A DNA stretch of 64,000 bases, from assembly GCA_037042185.1 (NCBI GenBank), contig JAXQJY010000032.1:62001-126000 (forward strand), given 5' to 3'. A program made the position numbers and the translations under genes. Positions 24,479-34,391 of the stretch are shown here, one piece after another (position 1 is the first letter of the stretch; each line of letters begins with the position of its first letter). The notes under the pieces are model-generated. The model was not told the origin of the DNA, did not search any database, and saw only the letters and a program-made list of their open reading frames with translations. Source of the stretch: Sordariomycetes sp. S80-01Y (Eukaryota > Ascomycota > Sordariomycetes).

Positions 24479-25351
24479 CTATACTATGAAGAGGCCCATG
24501 CCAACTGCAAAAGAAACAAAGCAAGCCGCAAAAGTGGCAGCTAGGCTTACACGAATGGTCCCACTATAATCCTCTTCGTCTTCGTCGTCTTCGTAGCCCG
24601 GGCAAGCCACATCTCGCCAATGACAGAAGGCATTTGTAGCCGAAGCAAGGATACTCTCTTGAATTTTCGAAACCACCTGCACCTCGCAGGGCTTCGGGTC
24701 TGGCTTAACCGAGGAGTAGTAAGCACACCACTGGCCTTCGTAGCTTTGAGGGTTAGGTTCGGCAACTTTGGTAATGTTCCAAGTAGAGCCGGGGAAGTCT
24801 GAGCATTGGTTATCGCCAGAAGAGGAAATGAAGTCGGGTTCCTGGCCACCCTTTTTGGTCTTGAAACCAATAGAGTTACCGAACGATCCAGCATAAGGGA
24901 ATATTTGTCGGCCCTCCCCTTCGGTGCAGTTGTTATACGTGAGTTCCCAAGCGAGACCCCAATCGGCTTCTGTATCGAGCTTTCCAGGAAAGACAAAATG
25001 AACAAAAAAAGCCTCGTCATCAGAAGCGTTGCTCATTTTTTTTTCAGGAACGAATTGGGCCGTATCATTGACCTCCCAGTCACTAGTGCTCTGATTCCAT
25101 TGAAACAAGGTGACCGCTATATATGGGCTCAATGACTGGGCGATAGTTGGGTTCTGGAATGCGAATACAACCGGGAATAGTGGTGAAGGCGCATACGTCT
25201 CGTTGCGAGGAAAGATTTGATAAAATTCCGCGATGCCGGTTGATAGATCATCAATGTCGGGTAGATCATCTTTGTGAGCTGTAGCGACTATGCTGAAGGA
25301 CAGAGCACATATCCAGCTGACAAGCTGCAGCCAACGAGAGAGAATAGCCAT
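24479..25351 (-). CDS. DUF7136-like secreted or membrane-anchored protein
   Basis: Uninterrupted 290-aa frame. An N-terminal signal peptide (WLQLVSWICALSFSIVATA) is followed by a beta-rich domain with motifs such as YAPSPLFPVVFAFQNP and FVHFVFPGKLD. There are paired cysteines and several N-glycosylation sequons. An acidic linker (YEDDEDEEDYSG) precedes a C-terminal hydrophobic segment (AATFAACFVSFAVGMGLFIV) that fits a GPI-anchor signal or single membrane span. From memory of fungal genomes, DUF7136 genes often lie next to subgroup-C chitinases, as here about 1.1 kb upstream on the same strand. The protein may act at the wall or surface with the chitinase; its biochemical role is unknown. Confidence 0.75.
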   Translation of the reverse strand: MAILSRWLQLVSWICALSFSIVATAHKDDLPDIDDLSTGIAEFYQIFPRNETYAPSPLFPVVFAFQNPTIAQSLSPYIAVTLFQWNQSTSDWEVNDTAQFVPEKKMSNASDDEAFFVHFVFPGKLDTEADWGLAWELTYNNCTEGEGRQIFPYAGSFGNSIGFKTKKGGQEPDFISSSGDNQCSDFPGSTWNITKVAEPNPQSYEGQWCAYYSSVKPDPKPCEVQVVSKIQESILASATNAFCHWRDVACPGYEDDEDEEDYSGTIRVSLAATFAACFVSFAVGMGLFIV

Positions 25352-25828
25352 GCTGGTCCTGTATGGAGGCTGAATCAGTGAGGGAAGGAGGTTGTAAGGG
25401 AGGGAGATGAGGATGGAAGTGGGAAGTCAGTACGGAAGAGTGTCTGCGGGAAGAGGCAATAAGGTATTCGTTCTTGTGCGGAGGGCCAAGAATGGACGCC
25501 ACCACGAAACAGTTGGCAGTTGGGTGTGAACCAAAGCAGCCCGGGCTGTTTTATTCGTTACTTGTCTTTTGTGGGTTTATACTATCTCGGCGTAGGTAGG
25601 ACTGCACCACAGCGTAGCTAGTGCCTTGGCAAGATACAAGCCCCCGAGAGGCGAAACTGCAACAATGAGCGGGAAGGCACTACGGAGTACTCCGTACATC
25701 CATATAAGACTCTTTCACAATACAGGATGGAGCGGAAACTCAAGTAAGAGTTACACAGGACAAGAGGGCCAAGACCGGTCCTTACGTTGCGCATGCTGCT
25801 TCACTAACGAGGCACACCCTTAGGGGTG

Positions 25829-25889
25829 GAAAGAAAAAACGGCGGCCCACCTACACAACCACACGCATATAGTCTGCCGTTTTTCTTTC
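25829..25889. repeat. 61-bp hairpin repeat, copy 2
   Basis: Inverted relative of the repeat at 24165-24226: same termini, similar centre (GGCCCACCTACACAACC). The two copies flank the DUF7136 gene in opposite orientation. Confidence 0.8.
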
Positions 25890-25904
25890 AGCCGGGGGAC
25901 ACCG

Positions 25905-26110
25905 TGGACCGGTGAGACCAGTCGAATGTCACTCTGCAAATCACAGGAGGATGCTCCGTACGGAGTACTCGGTACCTTGCAGGCCAAGAAGCCTCTTTAT
26001 GACCCCTTGCTTTCCGCTTACGTCCACCAAGGCCCAAAGGGCACGGCTTGCTTTTGGTGGAGCACCCCACAGGGCAACTCACTGGCAGGACAAGACACCG
26101 CTGCAGCCAG
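25905..26110 (+). repeat. about 200-bp inverted repeat, left arm
   Basis: Matches the reverse complement of about 26815-27010. Shared blocks include GCAAATCACAG, GTACCTT(A/G)CAGGCCAAG and GGAGCA-CC-ACAGGG. The arms are diverged by eye and lie about 700 bp apart. A full-length short repeat (26228-26420) is inserted between them. Confidence 0.75.
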
Positions 26111-26227
26111 ACCCTGCTAGTGCCTTGGCCCTCCTACAGCCCGGGGGTGGCGTCCAGTAAATATGAGAATTCTTCAGTTGTTTTTCGTAGGAATGAGACG
26201 GAATTAAATGTTATAAGTGAGAAACTG

Positions 26228-26420
26228 TAACACTTTGAGGTGGTCACAGATGGGTTGAATTGGTTGTTCAATTCAAGAGAGTGTGGAGGGCCGCGAGGCG
26301 TTGGTAGCCACGCGGTCACCACACGTGACTATGGATGACTAAGGTGCTAGCCGGCTGGATCGAGCGAGGTAAACGATTAACCCTGCACCCGGGTCAGTGC
26401 CACAAGGCATAACCGTAATA
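26228..26420 (+). repeat. short inverted-end repeat, copy C (full length)
   Basis: Forward copy, ends TGTAACACTTTGAGG and CATAACCGTAATA; the right terminal base pattern differs slightly from the other copies. It lies between the arms of the 25.9/26.8-kb inverted repeat. Confidence 0.92.
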
Positions 26421-26814
26421 ACCTGCTACAGCCTTGCGTTGCTGGTTCTGAATGTGAACAAGGCCTCCAATGTAACAACCGACAATTAGCCTCTTAGCCA
26501 CGTCGTATGCCAAGTGCCTTGGATTATTCGTGCATGCTCCTGAACAGAGCGTCCGCAAGGCAGAATGCCAGGTACTGGAAAAGTTGGCTTGGTCCCCGCA
26601 TCGGGCAAGTGACGGTTGCGGGATAATATCGTGTGTGTTGGCCAAGATCACACGAACAAACATCAGGCTCCTTTTTAGGTTTCCGAACGCTTCTTATTAG
26701 TTGTATTTCTTTTCTTCCGTCCATAACGCTGGAGGATCCGGAAGGTGGCGACATCGGAATGCAGTACCCAAGACGCCCGAGATTTGAGGATGAGCGTTTC
26801 TGTGGGGTAGCGTC

Positions 26815-27010
26815 GCATTATATCCACATCCCGCGCGAGTCACCCTGTTGGATGCTCCGCCAAACGCAAGCTGTACCCATGTTGTGTGCCTCAATGAACG
26901 TCAGCGGAAAACAAGAGGTCAAGGAGGCTCCTTGGCCTGTAAGGTACCCTACTGTGATTTGCAGGATAATACTCGACTGGCCTGCTTGGGCTCACCGGTC
27001 CGCGGTGTGC
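26815..27010 (-). repeat. about 200-bp inverted repeat, right arm
   Basis: Reverse-complement partner of 25905-26110. Confidence 0.75.
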
Positions 27011-27043
27011 CTCGTCCTCCTGCAGGTAGACAGAGAACACTGC

Positions 27044-27123
27044 TGTAACATTTTGAGGTGGTCACAGATGGGTTGAATTGGTTGTTCAATTCAACCCATC
27101 TGTGACCACCTCAAAGTGTTACA
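27044..27123. repeat. short inverted-end repeat, copy D (left-left palindrome)
   Basis: An 80-bp palindrome made only of the left terminal sequence: 37-bp arms with one mismatch around the loop GTTGTT. The centre is exactly the small internal hairpin of the full-length element. Confidence 0.93.
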
Positions 27124-27124
27124 G

Positions 27125-27245
27125 CGGGATTCACAAGAAAAGGAAATTATAAGGTGTTGATTGGGTAGGGTGAGCAGGGGGTGCGTTTTTCCATCGAAAA
27201 AGAGAGCGAAACTAGTACCCTGTAGGGAGAGCTGGGTAAAGCGGG
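27125..27245 (-). repeat. fragment of the 5' region of the 30.4-kb OrsD-type element
   Basis: The reverse complement matches 30150-30270: shared stretches include ATCGAAAAAGAGAGCGAAAC, TACCCTGTAG and GATTGGGTAGGG. A third relative is at 56760-56850. Coding sequence is not included in this copy. Confidence 0.75.
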
Positions 27246-27462
27246 GCGTGTCAAAGCCTACCAAACCCCTAGAGATATAGCTTAAGCGATACCGGAGCCA
27301 CTGCCCTTAGGCCCCACAGCAACTTTCCGCTTAGCAAGCAGGTACCGACAACGACCTTTGGCCTCTTCACTGCAAGCTTGAGGATACATCAGCTCCCACC
27401 GGACCCGAGCTATTATTTTGCTATGCCTGCATCGGTTCGCTGAAGGTCAACTGGCGGTACCA

Positions 27463-28470
27463 ATGGTTCGTGTCGCGATTCTCGGTGGCTCAGGCCATGT
27501 TGGGAGGACCCTTGTGGAGGTCATCAGCCAGGATCCTAGACACTCTGTCATTGTGCTGGGACGAAAGGTGTGACCGCCTTCATGCTACAGCTCTTGGCCA
27601 ATACTGACCGTGAGCTTGTCATAGGTGCCGCAGAAGATGTTGCCAGGCGTCAGCTATGTGCCAGTGGATTACACCGATATAGAATCCGTGGCGTTTACCT
27701 TGGAAGATCATCGGATCCATACAGTCATCTCATCCCTGATGTTGACGGATCAAAGCATAGCTGATGCCGAGGCCGCAGCACTCACTGCTGCCGATATGTC
27801 GACATGTACTCGTCGCTTTATTGCCAGCAATTGGGGACCACCAACCAAAGGAGAGCACAGAAACCGATCTCCTTGGTTCCATTACCAGCTGGAATCACGA
27901 GCCCAACTCCGGAAGACATCGCTAGAATGGACCGAGATCGTTACCGGTTACTTCTGCGACTACTGGGGGATGCCTTACATCAAAACGAACATGACGCCCG
28001 ATATGCCTGTCCTCGACATTGTGCACGGTGTTGCAGCTATCCCAGGAACAGGCAACGAGCCAATAGCCTTCACTTACACATATGATGTCGCGAGGGTTCT
28101 ATCAGAGGCTTTAACACTACCAAAATGGGATGAAGCGACATACATTGTCGCGGACAAGTTAACTTGGAACTCCTTCATTCATCTGGCAGAAAGCGTCCGC
28201 GGTCGCAAGTTTAACGTCACGTATGATCATGTCGATAAATTAACTGCTGGAGAAATCACCGAGCTGCCTAATCATCGCGATAATTATCACGAGTTCCCGA
28301 AAGAGGAGCTATGTAAGATGTACGCTGGTCTCGGCTTGTCAATGGCTAAGGGAACTTTTGATCTCGAGGTGCAGAGGAGTATACACCTGCAATTTCCACA
28401 CATCAAGATGCTGACCGTCCAAGACATGCTGCTGGACACTTGGAAGTCACGACCCGTCCAAGCGAACTGA
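27463..28470 (+). CDS. NmrA-like / isoflavone-reductase-type NAD(P)-binding protein
   Basis: Two exons: 27463-27567 and 27625-28470, with a 57-bp intron in phase 0. The N-terminus reads MVRVAILGGSGHVGRTLVEV, the Rossmann GxxGxxG-type loop of atypical short-chain dehydrogenases. The second exon continues as HTVISSLMLTDQSIADAEAA, RRFIASNWGPP, and LEWTEIVTGYFCDYWGMPY. The C-terminal half matches NmrA-like substrate domains. These proteins bind NAD(P) and act as reductases or redox sensors; which is true here cannot be told. About 316 aa, the usual length. It is unrelated in detail to the NmrA pair at 57-62 kb. Confidence 0.85.
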
Positions 28471-29248
28471 TTTGAGCCCTTCTGTGTTTCTTCAGCGCCG
28501 AGGCCGGAGCCGGTTGGGATTAGGATGGTGCGACACTAGATTCAGAAACTTAGTATGCAGCTCGCTTCATTGACCAATGGCGTTATCTACAAGTATGTCT
28601 TGATGGCCTTCGCTGTGTCTCTTTTGTGCCTCTCTAGACGCATCTCCGCTGTATGCCTTGTTCTCCCACTTTCCTGCACAACCTCTAAGCGCGCGTTGTC
28701 TTGAGCGGCAAGCTCGGCCATAAAGGATGACTTAAGGCCAATCACGGCCATGAGCTTTTTCGATCCGAACTTGGGTGGGTTCGTCCGATTGCCGGATGTC
28801 TCTGCGCCTCTGCCTGGTCTTGATCTGCGTCGCGGCGTTGCAGACCGGGATCACGATGAACCCGGGACTAGAAAACATTACAGACCACAGACATCGCCAT
28901 GAACCATGCCTTTCTTCCATATTATCGGACTGCTCTCTTCAACTCTGTTTGATCTAATCTCGAGCCTCGCACCGATCCTGCCCTGCCCCACCCCACCGGG
29001 GCCACATCAACAATATGAGCAATATGAAGCTTTAGCCCCTGTCCCTGGGGTAATCCCCATTGTAATGGACCAACATTGCCCGGAAACCCATGGAGGTGCG
29101 AATACTCATCTCGCTAGAATGAAGCAAACCCTTTCATCGTTGTCACGCAGATTGATCCTGAACTCGTGTGTTCAGACAGCTGATTGCTATAGGGAAAAAA
29201 AGGAAAAAAGAAAGAAACAAAAAGGCCTAAGAAACTGGCATAATAACA
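28471..29248. other. intergenic, no gene seen
   Basis: Only short frames without motifs. A stretch of A-rich sequence occurs at about 29190-29225. Confidence 0.5.
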
Positions 29249-29583
29249 TTATGGTTTTTCGCGGGATGTTCCTCGTTTCTCGGCCCGCCGTAAATGATTC
29301 CTGTCGTCAATCCTCACGGCCATCTCCACATACTCTTCCAAAGTTTCTGGCCGGTCTTTCATACATAACTGGTCTTTCACCTCTTCCTTCAGAGCTTTGT
29401 AAAAAAACGTCGTAAGAGGCGCATCTGTCCACCCCGCGTCCCGAAGAGGTCGCGTCTCGGTGTCAAATTTGTGGGCGTAAATGCGAGCAGAGCCTCGGCC
29501 CTGACGCAACTCAAATAGTGCTCCTTCGGCCCGGCGTATCTGTTGCTCTGTTGCCACCGTTGCGTAGTGTGAACGTACTGCAC
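29249..29583 (-). pseudogene. LTR-retrotransposon gag fragment
   Basis: The minus-strand frame contains gag-type sequence: EGALFELRQGRGSARIYAHK, FDTETRPLRDAGWTDAPL, and ALKEEVKDQL followed by EEYVEMAVRIDDRN. This is the Ty3/gypsy-type gag core. Start, nucleocapsid zinc knuckle and pol are not seen nearby, and the 5' side shifts frame. It is an isolated remnant. Confidence 0.75.
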
Positions 29584-29829
29584 TTCGGATGGCTACCCCA
29601 AGAACCTAAAAACAAAAGAACGACGGAGGATGTGGCGTGTTTGCTGGAGAGGGTGAATTTTCAAAGACGTAGCGTTGGGGAATGGGAAGCGACAAAACAC
29701 GATGCGGCGATTATGGCGAACTTCATCATTACGTACCTTCCGATACATAGTATAGCTTGAATACATGAATTGATAGTGGGATTTTCGCCGTTTGATGAGG
29801 GGTTGTTCACGCTCATTGGCGAACAACCT

Positions 29830-30010
29830 TCGCGGCAAGCGGCACGTCGGCTGAGGCTATTCGCTCACTGCCTTGCACAATGGTGGCGACCGCCAGGGTG
29901 GACGAGGAAGAGCTGCGAATGTTCGAGGCCGATCTAGTCTTGTATTCTGTGCGGAAGTGCGCGCTGTTTCCACCTCCTTCCCAATCGCATCCCGCCATTT
30001 CTGCTCTTCC
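29830..30010 (+). repeat. interspersed repeat shared with 62580-62731
   Basis: Both loci share TCTAGTCTTG-ATTCTGTGCGG followed by TTTCCACCTCC. A possible frame reads EELRMFEADLVLYSVRKCA. It is likely transposon debris of unknown class. Confidence 0.6.
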
Positions 30011-30149
30011 CGACCCCTGACACTCAACCGCGAAACGCGCGCCATGTCCTATCCAGCCCAACTAGAATCCTCCTCGCCTAAAGCGCGACGCGTTTCTGCT
30101 AACGCCCAATGGGATGTAATCGACTACCCCTGCTAGCACATACTAGTCT

Positions 30150-30458
30150 AGCACGTTTAACCCTGTATCCCGCTACAGGGTACTGTTTTCGCTCTCTTTT
30201 TCGATGAAAAACGCAGCCCCTGCTGCCCTACCCAATCAGCACCTTGTACTTTCCTTTTTCATGTCAATCCCGCCCGGCCCCACGCCCGGCCCCGCAAGCC
30301 GGGGACAATAGATCACCTATAGCCTTTTTCGTCGGAAAAGGACTCCTTAATTTTAATCCCTATACCGAGCGCTGTGCGCTCATGATTCTTTGACCCGTCC
30401 GTACTTGTGAAGGAGGAGGAGTGATTCTTCTTCCTTTTACTTTCTAGTATCTCCAACC
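30150..30458 (+). repeat. 5' region of OrsD-type element
   Basis: Non-coding sequence before the first long frame. It is also found inverted at 27125-27245 and 56690-56850, so it moves or is duplicated with the element. Confidence 0.65.
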
Positions 30459-32163
30459 ATGGAACACTACCATCGTCATCATTGTCATCATCATGCTCCT
30501 CCCTGGGTTACGGCCGGAGCCAGATATAGGGAAGCGGTCGCCCCAGCCACTCGTTACGCCACCAGTTCGGAATCACCTCCTTATAAGCCGGTTCGAGATG
30601 GTCCGTTCGAGCTATGGTTTTCGTCACCTCAGCGCTCACAGGAACCTTCTGACCGTATCTTCCACGCCCAGGAAATCGCCGAGGATGATCGTCTACGACT
30701 AAGGGATTTACGTATGCAGCGGGAAGATCGGGAGCATTCTTGTATCGAGGATAGCGAGACGACACCGTGGTTGAAACATACGGGGTGGCCGCAGCGGTTC
30801 TGCGACCGAACGCTTGACATCATCGTAGCATCCGCGCGATTGCCTGTCCGGCGCCCCAATACGTCTAACGAGGATCTGGCGCTTGGGAGGTGGAGGGGTC
30901 AGTTGCTACGTAGCACGGCAGCGAACAAAGCCCGAATGCGAGTACTGATGCGCGCTGTGGACGACATGTTTAACCGAGCGGAGGACACACTCGCATACAC
31001 TCCCTACCAGTCGCGTTGCTGGCTCACGAACTACCATCAGGGAATGTTCCAACACCGCCCCCTACGCGTTATGGCAGCTGCTACAGCTCGATCGTATAAG
31101 TCGAAGTGGAAGAAGTTCATATGATACATATTCCGGGCTTTCGAGATAAGTTCATCATTACGCCGGAACATACACAACATGCCGCTATGTGACGATGACG
31201 TGCAAATGATGAGGCACATATTGGAACTAGGATCGGAAATGGCTAAAGCTAGAGAAATGGGCGATCAAAATTCACTCGAGAATGGTGAGCTTGGCGACAG
31301 CGTCGGCACTGACGAAGAGGAGGGGGGAGGGGAGAACATGGACAGCTATGATGGCAACGAAAGCGAAAGCGAAAACGACAGTGAATATGATGGCGACAGC
31401 GACTATTCAGATTCTCGAAGCGATAGCGATACTATCGAGAACGAGGATGGAGACGACAGGTCTTGGGTTCTGATGGTGATGATGTGATGCAATCTGAATA
31501 TACGTCGGACCTCACAGCGGGCCAGGAAGTCTTTAACCTTCCACAAGGAATTCGCCTCAAGTTGTCGGAGGCTTTACTGCAGCTCTTGATGATGTTCTGG
31601 ACCTACCAGAGTCAGGATGGAGCAATGACGTCCTCCACTATCGTGCATTTTGCTGCCGTTTTGGGGGTTCACCAATCGTCCTTGGCATACCGCAACACAT
31701 ACGACTACACGCCGGATCTCGCAGCCCTGATATGGGTCGGTCGACTGCTGCTCCTCGAGTATAGTCTACCGAGGTTCAGCTACGATACGCTTATATACCG
31801 GTGGCCGTGCCGAGCCGAGTACCTGTCACACCCGGAGCGCCTAGAGGCGATTCGAACCAAGTATATGCTTAGGGGATCCTACTCACCGCTTGCCGAGCTC
31901 ATCAAGCTCAAAGCCTTTGGCAAGAGCATTGTGCGGAGAGAGGGGGCGCGCGCGACGCTTACTTGGGCACCGGATGGAGGTTCCTTCACCATCGGCAACC
32001 ACAAAGTGATATAGTTATCAGAGCTCTGTACGACCCATCGGGCAGCAATTACACAAGTACAGGAGCTAGTTACAGAGCTGATGCTAGGCTGGGACCCCGC
32101 AATCAATCTATCCACGATCCATGGCGACCTGACTTGTCAGACGCCTGGATGGATCTTCCTTGA
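30459..32163 (+). pseudogene. repeated fungal OrsD/telomere-linked-helicase-type gene, middle part, broken
   Basis: Reading frames 30459-31124, 31179-31487, 31463-32014 and 31963-32163 form one degraded gene. The first holds a His-rich start and WLKHTGWPQRFCDRTLDIIV, which in this family follows the OrsD zinc-finger region. It ends with ATARSYKSKWKKFI. Next is a very acidic Ser/Asp/Glu linker (31240-31480). The third has IWVGRLLLLEYSLPRF, YMLRGSYSPLAELIKL and LTWAPDGGSFTIG. From memory of fungal proteins these blocks occur in long multi-copy genes that also carry RecQ-type helicase domains in some members. Frameshifts and missing sequence show it is dead. Confidence 0.65.
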
Positions 32164-32210
32164 TCACCCGAAAAGCCGACTGTCGGTGACATATTCGCGA
32201 AGGGCGGGTC

Positions 32211-33380
32211 ATGATCATCATTAGCTACAACAAAGCGCGCGCCTCAGCGAATCACGCGTTCTACGTAGTCTGTTACCTACCGGATGAGCTCGGCATATCT
32301 TTTGTGACATATGTCGCACATGTCCGCCCCTTCATGGACTTCCTCGCCACTCAACTCGAGCTGCCGCATTACCATAGCAACGAATTTCTGTTCCCAGACC
32401 CCAAGCCCAAGAGGAGGCACATATCTCCCTCGCAGGCAACAAAGTCTCTTAAGGAACTGACTCAATCTTTGGAAACACCATGGACCATTTCGCTCTACCG
32501 CCAGGCGGCGATCGCTATCGCAAAGCGTCACATCCGAGACCTGGTCAGGAAGCGAAACTGCTACCACCCGAGCGAAGGCAGCGATCCAATCCGGGTCCTG
32601 GCTGCCGGAGTCGGACAACGACCAAGGATGCTTCTGACTGGCTATGCCCTTGACACAGCCCTCCCAAGTCGACTGCAGCCTGAGCTCCTCGAGATGTACA
32701 GCCAGCTATCAGGGTTGTGGCAGCATTGGAACCAGGAGTATTATGACCGACATTGTGTGGCAGAAGAGAGCGCGCCGGCGAAGGAGATTTCGCGATGTAG
32801 CCCTGCAGCAGCTTGGATGCCCAATCTGGGATGTCGGAGCAGATGGATGGGAGTTGCCTCGGGACTTGACGCATCGCAGGGGGTAGAAGCCCTTGGTGTG
32901 AATAGTATCCTGCGCGACACCCAACCATCCCCCGTCGACAAATCACCGAAAGGTTTACAAGGGTTCATTTATAACGCGGAGCATCAGATTGTTATATGTG
33001 CATATGAAAGAAACAGTGGATTTAAATGTTAAATTTAGCGATACCATCTAGTTTCTACCGAAAGGTGACCTTGATTAGGAATTATTACTAGGAGACAGTT
33101 TATTGCGTGTAAGTCTGCTATTAGCCCGGGCAAGAAGGCACTCTACCGTCACCTCAACTACAAGCACCGTATTCTAGGTTCTGCTTGTCGGTCTTCCGTG
33201 GAGCGAGTCAGCACCCTAGAGCTCCTACCGCCGCTAAAGGATGTTGTCATTCCTCGAGACAAGATTGCCGCCATACCGGGTCTTCGAGTTTTTAGGCTGT
33301 TTCGATGCAACATTTGCCAGTACTTAACATCTCGTTGGGCTGATGCACTAGGTCACATTTCAACGCATAAAATGGGCATT
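32211..33380 (+). pseudogene. same element, C-terminal block fused to an OrsD zinc-finger domain, interrupted
   Basis: The frame 32211-33032 reads ISYNKARASANHAFYVV, DELGISFVTYVAHVRPFMDF, LPHYHSNEFLFPDP and PWTISLYRQAAIAIAKRHI. The spaced K, R, H and Y residues could reflect a tyrosine-recombinase-like fold, but I do not claim it. From about 32890 the sequence turns into an OrsD domain (LQGFIYNAEHQIVICAYE). After a frame change near 33030 it continues as KKALYRHLNYKHRILGSA and FRCNICQYLTSRWADALGHI, a second Cys/His cluster. It stops at 33380, exactly where a right-right palindrome of the short repeat is inserted. About 100 residues expected between 32163 and 32211 are missing. Confidence 0.62.
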
Positions 33381-33527
33381 TGTTACGGTTGTGCCTTGTG
33401 GCATAGACCTGGGTGCAGGGCAGATCGTTTACCTCAGCTGATCTAGCCGGCTGATACCTTAAATCATCAAGGTAAACAAACCATCTACCCTGCACCCAGG
33501 TCAGTGCCACAAGGCATAACCGTAACA
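33381..33527. repeat. short inverted-end repeat, copy E (right-right palindrome)
   Basis: Two right ends face outward (TGTTACGG...CCGTAACA), sharing arms of about 50 bp. The centre keeps one-sided right-arm sequence (AGCCGGCTGATACCTTA) and turns at an ACCTT / AAGGT microhomology. It directly follows an OrsD zinc-finger fragment. Confidence 0.92.
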
Positions 33528-34230
33528 CTCATTCACAAGAGCGTGATCTAACTGAGGATCACCTAACACACGACGCTCCTTCTAACATAACATCACACAA
33601 TCAGTGGGACTGACCAGCCAAGTAACGATCACGACCCACAGATCCAACGCGCCATCTTTCCGTGATTCTGACACTTCTAAACGCGAGCTGTCTTTTGATT
33701 ACGGACCATGAGAAATGGTGTTCACGAAGAACGCACGGTTGTGGCTCATATCTGGAAGGCATGAAGAGCCTCGGATGCCTCGCTACCTTCCTGAGCCTTG
33801 CGGGGTTCAGTTGGGTCCCTCAGCGACCGGCGGTTACTATTACCTTCTCGAGCAGTCGAGCTAAGAAACGCTTCATCGACCGCCAGCGCTTGAATATGAC
33901 TAGGAGGTTATTACGCTGGCTATTGGTTAAAGCGTGCTGTCGTGATTTAGCGCGATCAAGATGAAGACTCAGTGACTGGCTAAGTCATACTTCGGCTCGG
34001 TGACTTCGCTGATTCTGATTCTGAGGTTTAGGCCATCGAGGGGTCCCCATGATGGTGAGTCCAAGGCTTTGAGGACGCGGTGCTCGATTTGGCGCTCTGC
34101 AGGCATGTAGCTCCAGTACTGCGTATCCACGGTTGAAGAGGCGTGCTCTAGACCTTGGATCCTGTAGCGTGCAGTAAACAAGAGTGAGCTATTCTAGTGT
34201 CACGTGAAGACCACATGGCGGGTCGTAACA
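33528..34230. repeat. fragments related to the LTR at 59.5-60.4 kb
   Basis: At about 33567-33600 lies ACGACGCTCCTTCTAACATA with flanks matching the minus strand of 60180-60300. At 34200-34230 the minus strand begins TGTTACGACCCGCCATG, matching the LTR end at 60369. The two pieces point in opposite directions, so this is rearranged LTR debris, not an intact LTR. Confidence 0.55.
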
Positions 34231-34391
34231 TTACACTCTGAGAGGTTGTCTTGCCTCATATTTCCACGTAGCAATACTGAAACCACAGAGACTCGTCGGT
34301 GGCGAGGGACATTTTGCAAGTGATCAATTAGCCAATGCCCGCGTCCACTGGAGCGTATGCCTTAGTTGTTCAGAATCAAGCCACAGTACCC

